Notes under the pieces: model-generated
What the model was told of the DNA's origin: nothing
What the model saw: only the letters and a program-made list of their open reading frames with translations
Database searches by the model: none
Source: an uncultured Selenomonadales bacterium
GTDB lineage: Bacteria; Bacillota; Negativicutes; Selenomonadales; Selenomonadaceae
Direction of reading: 5' to 3'
DNA: 5,149 bases
Assembly (NCBI GenBank): GCA_937915725.1
Contig: CALGGV010000360.1
Span: 1 to 5,149, forward strand
In this document: positions 1-5,149 of the stretch, one piece after another
How the letters are laid out: each line of letters opens with the position of its first letter
Position numbering within the stretch: position 1 is the first letter of the stretch
Program-made: the position numbers and the translations under genes

Positions 1-20
1 TTGACAATCGAGGTGGATAA
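1..20 (+). CDS. 3' end of upstream gene, probably flgM (partial)
   Basis: In the third forward frame the first bases read Asp-Asn-Arg-Gly-Gly followed by TAA at 18-20. The last A of that stop is the first base of the flgN ATG, giving a TAATG overlap typical of translationally coupled operon genes. In B. subtilis and relatives the gene before flgN is flgM, the anti-sigma-28 factor, so flgM is the likely identity. This rests on synteny only, because five residues cannot identify a family. An alternative is that the upstream gene ends at the TGA at 2-4, leaving a 15-nt gap before flgN. Confidence 0.35.
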
Positions 21-478
21 TGGAAGAGACGATTATTCTTTTAAGAGAGCAAACAATATTTTGCAGTCGGCTGCTGAAGTTGTTCGCCGATTTGACTGAA
101 TCACTCAAAAAAAATTCGCTCACAATGCTTGAAATTGTAAATCAAATTGAACCTGCCATTGCTGAACTTTCTAAAAACTCCTTAAAGGCTCAAGAATTTT
201 TGGAACGTCAACAATTTTCCAATTTTAACGAATTTATTAATTCACAGCCCGCCGGAGTAAAAAAAGACGTGGCAATTAGGCTCCTGCAACATAACAGCGA
301 TTTACAATCAAAGCTCCAACGTCAAACAAAAATTTTACAACGTTTGACTGATAAAGGTAAGAATTTTGTTAATTTTAATCTGAATGTGCTGTCAAGAACG
401 TCAGCAAATCCTACATACGGCGCAGAGGCGAAAACCGGCAGTCAAAGTGGGCGTCGCCTTTTCGACGCAAATATTTAG
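20..478 (+). CDS. flgN: Flagellar export chaperone FlgN
   Basis: FlgN is the cytoplasmic chaperone that binds the C-terminal helices of the hook-filament junction proteins FlgK and FlgL and delivers them to the flagellar type III export gate. The 152-residue product has the family length and is almost wholly helical, with leucine-rich amphipathic stretches at about residues 5-65 and 80-112. The conserved C-terminal part is recognisable: a KGKNFVNFNLNVLS segment at about 112-125, then TSANPTYG at 127-134. A short disordered linker follows, ending in RRLFDANI. The ATG at 20 is chosen because GAGGTG (10-15) lies just upstream and the preceding stop overlaps it. Its two clients are the next two genes, which supports the call. 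Similarity among FlgN proteins is generally low, so position and the C-terminal motif carry much of the weight. Confidence 0.92.
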   Translation: MEETIILLREQTIFCSRLLKLFADLTESLKKNSLTMLEIVNQIEPAIAELSKNSLKAQEFLERQQFSNFNEFINSQPAGVKKDVAIRLLQHNSDLQSKLQRQTKILQRLTDKGKNFVNFNLNVLSRTSANPTYGAEAKTGSQSGRRLFDANI

Positions 479-482
479 ACAA

Positions 483-498
483 GCAGTTTTGTAACTGC
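483..498 (+). other. Perfect 6-bp hairpin between flgN and flgK
   Basis: GCAGTT (483-488) and AACTGC (493-498) are perfect inverted repeats around a 4-nt loop (TTGT), within the 52-nt flgN-flgK gap. The stem is followed by CAAAAATC rather than a T run, so it is not a canonical intrinsic terminator. It lies 17 nt upstream of the flgK Shine-Dalgarno sequence and leaves that site free. It could affect mRNA processing or stability, or have no role. Confidence 0.35.
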
Positions 499-530
499 CA
501 AAAATCACACTGAAAAAGGAGCCGGCGAAA

Positions 531-2279
531 ATGTCAACTTTCACAGGTTTAAATACAATGGTGCGCGGCGTGTATATTAACCAAATGCAGTTAAATACCG
601 TCGGACACAATATCACAAATGCAGATACTACCGGTTATTCCAGGCAAAGCGTTAATCCCGTTGCCACAAAGGCGGAATATACCACAGATGGTCTTGCTAT
701 AGGTACCGGCGTTGATGCACTTTCTATCACACGCTCTCGCGACGTTTATGCTGACGTTCAATTTCGTAGCGAAACTGCCAAAGAAGGCTACTACGATATG
801 TGCGCAAAAAATTTTGATAAAATTGAGGCTATTTTCAACGATACTAATCAAAGCGGCATTGAAGATTCACTCCAAGAATTTTATAAATCATGGGTTAATC
901 TTTCTACAAATGCCTCAGATTCTGCCAGCCGCGTTGCTGTCATTGAAAAAGGCAAGGCGTTTGCTGATTCAATAGAAACTGCAGGCGTTCAACTGCGCGA
1001 CCAAATTAAAGATATTTATGATCAAATTGAAATTCACGTAACTGATATTAATCAGATTATGGAAGATATTACCAACATTAATCGTACAATCATAGCCAAA
1101 GAATCCGGCGGCGCGTATGCTAACGACTTGCGCGACCAACGCGATGTCCTTGCCGATAATTTATCAAAATATATAAATATCAATGTTCATGAAAGTCAAT
1201 ATGGAGCATATGAAGTCACTTGCGGCGGTATAACTTTAATTGCAGGAGTAGACAGACTTCATTTAGATTTTGCAAAAGGCGTCAACAGTTCAGAATACGG
1301 CGTAGATTACGGCGTTATAGATTATAACGTACGTATCAGAGAAAGTGACGTCGACTTTTTGCCGGAAAGTGGTATGCTCCGCGCCGAATATGACGCTATA
1401 GATCAATGCCGCCATTACGTCGAAGATTTAGCAAATATGTCCGCGTTCATGATGACTACTTTTAACGATCAACACAAGCGCGGCTACGATTTAACAGGAA
1501 ATCTTACAGCCGCCGTTGACGAATACGGAAATACAATTTATGATGATGACGGCAAAACTATTTCTGTTCCGGATACTAAAAACTTTTTCGGAGAAACCGG
1601 CGTTCAATACGTCTACAACTACGACGAAGTTAATAAATACGCCTATGTTACAATCATGGAATCCAGCGGAATTTACAGAAAAGACGAATATGGCGAAATT
1701 TTAAAATTAACCGGCGTTAAAATTATTGGCGCAATGGCAACTAACAAAGACTTTGAAGAAACAGGCGGTTACAGATATGTTGCCGCCGCCTCTGCATATG
1801 ATGACGATGAAGATTATACAACCATAATGACTGAAGAAGATATGCAGGAACATTTGATTGATTGGGGCGGGCGTACCGCCGACGGCACCAACGCTGTTTA
1901 TATGAGCGAACTTTTCAATATGTCCTATGATAATATTGTTTCTGCCGGCAGATCTAATGTTTTCGCTGTTTCAAAATACGCTGAAACTCAAGACACTGTT
2001 ACCGCTATTGGCGGGCTCGGTTTAAATGCTTATTATAAATCCGAAATGACAAAATTAAGCGTTGCTGCACAAGCTATGGATACAAACGTTTCTGAACAGG
2101 CTTTAATTATGGATCAAATTCAAAATTGGCGCGACGCTACAGCCGGTGTTGACTGGAACGAAGAACTTGCTGATATGATTAAATATCAAAAAGGGTTCGG
2201 CGCGTGTTCACGTTGCCTTAGTGTAATGGACGAATGCTTAGAACGTCTCGTTAATAATACCGGTGCTGTTGGCAGATAA
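531..2279 (+). CDS. flgK: Flagellar hook-associated protein 1, FlgK
   Basis: FlgK (HAP1) is exported by the flagellar type III system and forms the first junction ring between hook and filament. The N-terminal D0 helix and the axial-protein signature are clear: residues 1-39 include HNITNADTTGYSRQ (26-39). A helical D1 region follows, with the NDLRDQRDVLADNLS motif starting near residue 198. The middle, about 320-470, is variable and acidic (runs such as YDDDGK and YDDDEDY) and probably forms the outer domain. The C-terminal D0 helix is conserved from about residue 535, with WNEELADMIKYQKGFGA and SVMDECLERL. The 582-residue length is within the family range. The ATG at 531 has AAGGAG (516-521) 9 nt upstream. 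Six cysteines (91, 231, 293, 559, 562, 569) are unusual for a secreted axial protein. There is no Sec signal peptide, as expected for type III export. Confidence 0.97.
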   Translation: MSTFTGLNTMVRGVYINQMQLNTVGHNITNADTTGYSRQSVNPVATKAEYTTDGLAIGTGVDALSITRSRDVYADVQFRSETAKEGYYDMCAKNFDKIEAIFNDTNQSGIEDSLQEFYKSWVNLSTNASDSASRVAVIEKGKAFADSIETAGVQLRDQIKDIYDQIEIHVTDINQIMEDITNINRTIIAKESGGAYANDLRDQRDVLADNLSKYININVHESQYGAYEVTCGGITLIAGVDRLHLDFAKGVNSSEYGVDYGVIDYNVRIRESDVDFLPESGMLRAEYDAIDQCRHYVEDLANMSAFMMTTFNDQHKRGYDLTGNLTAAVDEYGNTIYDDDGKTISVPDTKNFFGETGVQYVYNYDEVNKYAYVTIMESSGIYRKDEYGEILKLTGVKIIGAMATNKDFEETGGYRYVAAASAYDDDEDYTTIMTEEDMQEHLIDWGGRTADGTNAVYMSELFNMSYDNIVSAGRSNVFAVSKYAETQDTVTAIGGLGLNAYYKSEMTKLSVAAQAMDTNVSEQALIMDQIQNWRDATAGVDWNEELADMIKYQKGFGACSRCLSVMDECLERLVNNTGAVGR

Positions 2280-2311
2280 TTAGGGAATAGTGATTAAAAA
2301 TTTTCCCCTAA
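2280..2311 (+). other. Imperfect inverted repeat between flgK and flgL
   Basis: TTAGGGAA (2280-2287), immediately after the flgK stop codon, can pair with TTCCCCTAA (2303-2311) if one C is bulged. The loop is a 15-nt A/T-rich stretch. No T run follows the stem, so termination is unlikely, and the flgL Shine-Dalgarno sequence (2322-2328) starts 11 nt later. A role in protecting the 3' end of the flgK message or tuning the flgK:flgL ratio is possible but only inferred. Confidence 0.3.
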
Positions 2312-2336
2312 ATTCCTATCGAAAGGAGAAATTTTT

Positions 2337-3881
2337 ATGGCAGTTCGTATGAGCAGCATACACTTTTTGTATAATTACAAAAATGCTTTAAATAGAACTT
2401 ATTCAAAACAACAAAGACTTTTTGAACAAGCCGACGGTTCCAAAATCCATCGCGGCAGTGATGATCCCGTTTCCTACGCAAATTTAATGCGCTATGAATT
2501 TACTCAAAATGAAAATGACACTTACACTGCCAATGTTAATACTGCCGTCTCGTGGATGAGAAATTCTGACAGCGTTATTACAAATATGGCTGACAATGTT
2601 GCAACCCTTTCCACAAAGGCAAATCAAGCGGCAAATACTTATCTTTCAGAATCCGATGCAAAATCTATCGCAAAAGAAATGAACTCCACAATAGAAGAAG
2701 TTATGTCAAATTGTAATTACCAACTTGGAGATAGATTTTTATTCGCCGGGCAAAAGGATACAACGCAACCTTTTACAATTTCCAGCGGAAGTTTGGCACG
2801 CGGTCTTGCCAAAAATCTTGACGCTAAACAAGCAGAATTTTTCAAGGGTACTCGCGGCAATGTAAATACTGAACTTTATCAAATGCTCACGCTTGAAAGT
2901 ACCGACGGCGAAACTTACTACCTCGATACACAAAGTGGCTTTATCTATTCAAAAGATTTTGTTGATGAAGATTATAAAGATTTAATCGCTGAAGGCAATA
3001 ATTACATTACTGACGTTGACGCTAGCCAATACGCCGCCGGTGATGCGCGGATGTCTGAAGAAGATGCAGTTAGTACTATTGAAAGTGCGGACGCTGACGC
3101 AATAGCCGCCGTTATCGACGGTACAAGCACGGATAATGATTTAAAACGCGCTTTAAAGAGAATCGGCGAATCTTCAGATTCAGATACTTATATTGCAACC
3201 ATTGCGGCAAATATTGATGACGTTACCGAAGATGATATTACTTCAGCTATTAATGAATGTGCAGATTTTGCCTCCGTTATGGTTAGCAATTACTTCGATA
3301 ATCGCGGCGTCATTAATGATACAGGACTTTCAGGAATTGAAGTAACTTTAAATGATGAAACTGTAACTTTGAGTTTTAAAACTATTGCTCAGCGCGTTGT
3401 GACTTACAGCGGCGACGATAACCACATTTCTATGGTAAAACTCAACGGCGCAACTGATACTCGAAGTGATATTGTTAATGTTACAGGGCAAGATTTATTT
3501 GGCTGTGATATTTTCGATAATGAGTGGTCCGGAAATGAAAAATCCGGTACGGCAATGCTTAACAATATGATAACAGTTTACAACAAAACGGACGCCTGCG
3601 ACGCCGCGTGGCTTAGTTCAGACGGAATAACTTTGGCGGACGTTGCACATTCTACTTTAAATATAGCTCAAACAACTTTAGGCGCAAGACTGCAACTTTA
3701 CAACAATGTTTCAGATATGCTTGATAATCAAAGTGCGATTATTACCGGAGATATTACTGAACTTAGCGGTACAGATGTTGCAGAACTTGCTACACAATTA
3801 ATGGAGCTTACAACCGTTTACAACCTTGCACTTTCACTAGGCGGCAGAGTCTTGCCACAATCTTTGGCAGATTATTTATAA
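2337..3881 (+). CDS. flgL: Flagellar hook-associated protein 3, FlgL (enlarged)
   Basis: FlgL (HAP3) is the second hook-filament junction protein, placed between FlgK and flagellin after type III export with FlgN. The N-terminal flagellin-like D0/D1 helices are clear: residues 1-140 contain GSKIHRGSDDPVSYANLMRYE, a TAVSWMRNSDSVITNMADNVATL-type helix and LGDRFLFAGQKDTTQPF. The C-terminal helices are also conserved, ending in ELATQLMELTTVYNLALSLGGRVLPQSLADYL, which matches the family's terminal motif. At 514 residues it is much longer than B. subtilis or E. coli FlgL (about 300). The extra length lies between about residues 150 and 420 and includes an acidic helical stretch (239-315) with two imperfect tandem repeats. 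Four cysteines occur at 126, 308, 390 and 421. The ATG at 2337 has AAAGGAG (2322-2328) 8 nt upstream. A second in-frame Met at residue 5 is too far from that site. Confidence 0.95.
   Translation: MAVRMSSIHFLYNYKNALNRTYSKQQRLFEQADGSKIHRGSDDPVSYANLMRYEFTQNENDTYTANVNTAVSWMRNSDSVITNMADNVATLSTKANQAANTYLSESDAKSIAKEMNSTIEEVMSNCNYQLGDRFLFAGQKDTTQPFTISSGSLARGLAKNLDAKQAEFFKGTRGNVNTELYQMLTLESTDGETYYLDTQSGFIYSKDFVDEDYKDLIAEGNNYITDVDASQYAAGDARMSEEDAVSTIESADADAIAAVIDGTSTDNDLKRALKRIGESSDSDTYIATIAANIDDVTEDDITSAINECADFASVMVSNYFDNRGVINDTGLSGIEVTLNDETVTLSFKTIAQRVVTYSGDDNHISMVKLNGATDTRSDIVNVTGQDLFGCDIFDNEWSGNEKSGTAMLNNMITVYNKTDACDAAWLSSDGITLADVAHSTLNIAQTTLGARLQLYNNVSDMLDNQSAIITGDITELSGTDVAELATQLMELTTVYNLALSLGGRVLPQSLADYL
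3081..3260 (+). repeat. Two imperfect ~30-residue acidic repeats encoded within flgL
   Basis: FlgL residues 249-276 and 278-308 align as degenerate tandem copies. Each begins with an ES-x-D-x-D motif (ESADADA and ESSDSDT). Each then has IAA-x-ID (from 256 and 289), an Asp/Thr-rich turn, and an amphipathic helix (DLKRALKRI and DITSAINEC). By eye, 8 of about 20 positions of the core match, and the second copy has a 3-residue insertion before the core. The repeat is visible in protein rather than DNA, so any duplication is old. The segment lies in the part of FlgL expected to face away from the filament axis. Confidence 0.4.
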
Positions 3882-3929
3882 AAAATTTATAAATTAGGCA
3901 GGATTTTTTGACGAAAGGGGGTAATAGAA

Positions 3930-4511
3930 ATGCAAATGTTGAGATTAAATACAAGACATGCATTGCCGCAAACAACCATCAGAAATCATTTAGGGCGGAT
4001 TGATAAAAGCACTGTCGTTCCCGCGGAAGTTCATACAAATTTGGAATTGGGCAAGTCTAATCAAGGCGTTACTCAACCTTCACTGCAGCTTGATAATTAT
4101 CCCAGCCGCAGAGCATGGGGCGCACGTAACCTAGACGATTTAACCCGTGAATTTGGTCAAAAAGGTCTTTCAGATGTTAGATCTGGAACTTCACGCCGTA
4201 CTCAAATTGCATGGGAACGCGCAGAAAATGGCGGTAAACCCGGTAACGATATTAATCAGCAAATAAAAAACGAAATTTTTTCTAGAGAACCTGAAACGCT
4301 CGTTGAATTTGAACTGATGGACGGTCCAATAATTACGTACACGCCGTCACAAATTGTAGGAGAACCAGAAGTTGGAGACGTTACCGCCGAAATTGACACG
4401 GAGCCTTTCGCTAATGTTCATTTCAAGCCCGGCAGTCTAAATACCTACCTGCAAAGTGAAGGTTACATTCGGCGTTATGTGACAATGAATGAATATGACA
4501 TCTACGCTTAA
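3930..4511 (+). CDS. DUF6470 family protein (YviE-like), function unknown
   Basis: This 193-residue protein matches by layout and motifs the DUF6470 family, whose B. subtilis member YviE (similar length) lies at the same place between flgL and fliW. The N-terminal third (1-55) looks like short alternating beta strands (LRLNTRH, TTIRNHLGRID, AEVHTNLELG, PSLQLDNYP), leading to YPSRRAWGARN (57-67). A charged helical middle follows, with the family-like segment SRRTQIAWERAENGGKPGNDI (88-108). The last third (118-193) is beta-rich and acidic (for example ETLVEFELMDGPIITYTPS and VTAEIDTEPFANVHFKPGSL). There are no transmembrane segments, signal peptide or cysteines, so a cytoplasmic soluble protein is expected. 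The start at 3930 has AAAGGGGG (3914-3921) 8 nt upstream. Co-transcription with junction and FliW/CsrA genes suggests a role in late flagellar assembly or its control, but no function is established. Confidence 0.85.
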   Translation: MQMLRLNTRHALPQTTIRNHLGRIDKSTVVPAEVHTNLELGKSNQGVTQPSLQLDNYPSRRAWGARNLDDLTREFGQKGLSDVRSGTSRRTQIAWERAENGGKPGNDINQQIKNEIFSREPETLVEFELMDGPIITYTPSQIVGEPEVGDVTAEIDTEPFANVHFKPGSLNTYLQSEGYIRRYVTMNEYDIYA

Positions 4512-4536
4512 AAATTTTTCGGCGATCTTGTCTTGA

Positions 4537-4550
4537 TGTTAATCTTAACA
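4537..4550 (+). other. Inverted repeat in the fliW leader
   Basis: TGTTAA (4537-4542) and TTAACA (4545-4550) form a perfect inverted repeat with a 2-nt centre, in the 69-nt gap between the DUF6470 gene and fliW. As RNA it would fold at best into a 5-bp A/U-rich stem with a 4-nt loop. As DNA it resembles a small dyad operator. It lies 30 nt upstream of the fliW start. Its position within a presumed operon gives no firm role, and A/T-rich leaders produce such dyads by chance. Confidence 0.3.
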
Positions 4551-4567
4551 AATTTTCAATTAGCAAT

Positions 4568-4572
4568 GGGGG
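4568..4572 (+). promoter_or_regulatory. Ribosome binding site that sets the fliW start
   Basis: GGGGG lies 8 nt upstream of the ATG at 4581 and can pair with CCUCC of 16S rRNA with one G-U pair. It resembles the AAAGGGGG site of the preceding DUF6470 gene. A second purine cluster, AGGA (4574-4577), is only 3 nt from the ATG. The in-frame TTG and ATG codons at 4533 and 4536 have no comparable site, and the 16 residues they would add do not look like FliW. Confidence 0.7.
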
Positions 4573-4580
4573 CAGGATTA

Positions 4581-5030
4581 ATGAAAAAAATTAAAACTAC
4601 AAGATTTGGTGAAATTGAAATTGATGAAAAGCGAATTGTACATTTCAAAGACGGTATCCCCGCGTTTGAAGACGAACATGAATTTGTTATTCTGCCGTAT
4701 GACGAAGAAAGCCCGTATTACTTCATGCAGTCTTTGAAAAGCCCGGATTTGGCTTTCTTGTTGACAATTCCTTTCCTTTTCTTCCCGGATTATACTTTTG
4801 AAGTTGATGATGCTACTTTGGAAGAATTGGATATTAAAGACGGCGATAACGTTTCTTACTATTCGCTCATAACAATTCCAAATTATAGTATTCGCTACAT
4901 GACAACAAATTTACTTGCGCCGGTTATTCTTAATACGGCTAATATGAAGGCAAAACAAATTGTACTTGAGAAAACTCATTACACAACCAAAGAACGCCTC
5001 TTCCCCGATGCCAAAAAGGAGGTCAAGTAA
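4581..5030 (+). CDS. fliW: Flagellar assembly factor FliW, CsrA antagonist
   Basis: FliW is a small cytoplasmic beta-barrel-like protein that binds flagellin and, when free, binds CsrA and relieves CsrA repression of flagellin translation (shown in B. subtilis). The 149-residue product matches the family along its length: TTRFGEIEIDEKRIVHFKDGIPAFED (6-31), SPYYFMQSLKSPDLAFLLTIPFLFFPDY (44-71) and MTTNLLAPVILNTANMKAKQIVL (107-129). The usual GIPGFE reads GIPAFE here. The start at 4581 is preferred over the longer in-frame reading from 4533, because family homology begins at MKKIKTTRFG and only 4581 has a well-spaced ribosome site. The last codons (KKEVK, stop) contain the csrA Shine-Dalgarno sequence, and the stop directly abuts the csrA ATG, so the antagonist and its target are probably translated in a coupled way. 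Confidence 0.96.
   Translation: MKKIKTTRFGEIEIDEKRIVHFKDGIPAFEDEHEFVILPYDEESPYYFMQSLKSPDLAFLLTIPFLFFPDYTFEVDDATLEELDIKDGDNVSYYSLITIPNYSIRYMTTNLLAPVILNTANMKAKQIVLEKTHYTTKERLFPDAKKEVK
5016..5023 (+). promoter_or_regulatory. Full-consensus csrA ribosome binding site inside the fliW coding end
   Basis: AAGGAGGT is a complete match to the anti-Shine-Dalgarno complement and lies 7 nt before the csrA ATG. It is wholly within the last codons of fliW, where it encodes part of Lys-Lys-Glu-Val. Ribosomes finishing fliW pass over this site and stop at 5028-5030, immediately before the csrA start. Confidence 0.85.
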
Positions 5031-5149
5031 ATGCTCGTTTTGACGAGAAAGCCGCGCCAACAAATTATGATTGGCGACAATATCGTCATAAATGTCGTTG
5101 AAGTTCAGGGAGAGAACGTGCGAATTGCTATTGATGCACCAAAGGATAT
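5031..5149 (+). CDS. csrA: Carbon storage regulator CsrA (5' part, cut by the window)
   Basis: CsrA is a small dimeric RNA-binding protein that recognises GGA motifs, usually in hairpin loops over ribosome sites. In B. subtilis this operon copy represses hag (flagellin) translation and is inhibited by FliW. The 39 visible residues cover roughly the first half of the usual 60-75-residue protein: MLVLTRK, then IMIGDNIVINVVEV, then GENVRIAIDAPKD. Leu4 and Arg6 of the first strand, part of the RNA-binding surface in characterised CsrA, are present. The other key Arg, near position 44, lies beyond the window. Residues 8-11 read PRQQ where the family normally has a Gly-Glu pair, a visible departure. 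The gene begins directly after the fliW stop with a full-consensus ribosome site. Confidence 0.96.
   Translation, partial: MLVLTRKPRQQIMIGDNIVINVVEVQGENVRIAIDAPKD

Noticed and set aside
1..21. TTGACA at 1-6 with GATAAT at 16-21, resembling a sigma-A promoter.
   Set aside because: The elements are 9 nt apart instead of about 17, and the second overlaps the flgN ribosome-site and start region.
1..99. Open frame 1 from the window edge to TGA at 97-99, overlapping flgN by about 80 bases.
   Set aside because: It would overlap a strongly supported gene over a long stretch, and its 32 residues show no recognisable motif. A frame open for this length by chance is unremarkable.
401..851. Minus-strand open frames of 71 and 86 codons at the start of flgK.
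   Set aside because: They are antisense to conserved FlgK and FlgN codons, show no family features, and lack convincing ribosome sites. They are shadows of the coding strand.
3117..3260. Dockerin- or EF-hand-like reading of the FlgL repeats (DG...D-x-DLKRALKRI).
   Set aside because: The calcium-loop positions 1 and 3 are Ala and Val in the first unit, and the second unit is out of register, so a metal-binding dockerin fold is not supported.
3876..3909. A/T-only inverted repeat (TTATAAA and TTTATAA) and T run (3904-3909) after flgL as a terminator.
   Set aside because: The stem has no G-C pairs and a 3-nt loop, the T run is not next to it, and the following gene is closely spaced on the same strand.
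4509..4529. TAAA followed by GCGATCTT upstream of fliW, resembling a sigma-28 (SigD) promoter.
   Set aside because: The spacer is 9 nt, while this sigma factor needs about 14-16, and the -10-like part departs from GCCGATAT.
4533..4580. Longer fliW reading starting at TTG 4533 or ATG 4536.
   Set aside because: The added residues do not match the family, no ribosome site precedes those codons, and the ATG at 4581 has one at a good distance.
4761..4796. TTGACA (4761-4766) and TATACT (4791-4796) within fliW as an internal csrA promoter.
   Set aside because: The spacer is 24 nt, and the alternative GATTAT is 21 nt away. The bases are explained by conserved FliW codons (Leu-Thr-Ile-Pro and Asp-Tyr-Thr).
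1..5149. CRISPR array, tRNA or rRNA gene, insertion sequence, attachment site or toxin-antitoxin pair.
   Set aside because: No spaced direct repeats, RNA gene signatures, transposase-like protein or terminal inverted repeats were seen, and coding sequence fills nearly all of the window.

Overview
The window is an ordinary, well-preserved late flagellar operon segment from a low-GC Gram-positive-type bacterium (Bacillota). All genes lie on the plus strand. In order they are: the probable last codons of an upstream gene (flgM by synteny), flgN, flgK, flgL, a DUF6470 (YviE-like) gene, fliW, and the first 39 codons of csrA, which runs off the right edge. This is the order known from Bacillus subtilis (flgM-flgN-flgK-flgL-yviE-fliW-csrA, then hag), and it is shared by many Clostridia and Negativicutes. 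The DNA is AT-rich, ribosome binding sites are strong and purine-rich, and both junction proteins carry several cysteines. Together these fit a motile anaerobe of Clostridia or Negativicutes, but the sequence alone does not settle the class.

Layout: positions 1-20 hold a short gene end that overlaps flgN as TAATG. flgN (20-478) is followed by a 52-nt gap with a perfect 6-bp hairpin. flgK (531-2279) is followed by a 57-nt gap with an imperfect inverted repeat. flgL (2337-3881) is unusually long. A 48-nt AT-rich gap precedes the DUF6470 gene (3930-4511). A 69-nt gap containing an inverted repeat precedes fliW, whose supported start is 4581, not the upstream in-frame TTG/ATG codons. fliW ends at 5030 and csrA begins at 5031 with no spacing. 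No convincing sigma-A or sigma-28 promoter and no intrinsic terminator was found, so the genes probably form one transcript started upstream and continuing downstream.

How the genes work together: FlgN is the cytoplasmic export chaperone for FlgK and FlgL. FlgK and FlgL are secreted and form the two-protein junction between hook and filament. FliW and CsrA form, with flagellin, the partner switch that in B. subtilis links flagellin secretion to flagellin translation: CsrA represses hag mRNA, FliW binds and inhibits CsrA, and cytoplasmic flagellin titrates FliW. The DUF6470 protein has no known function but is conserved at this position.

The search for a new system gave no clear one. The points most worth a second look are an acidic insertion with an internal repeat in the oversized FlgL, cysteines in secreted axial proteins, the uncharacterised DUF6470 gene, the fused fliW/csrA translation signals, and a GGA-containing 9-mer shared by two leaders next to csrA.
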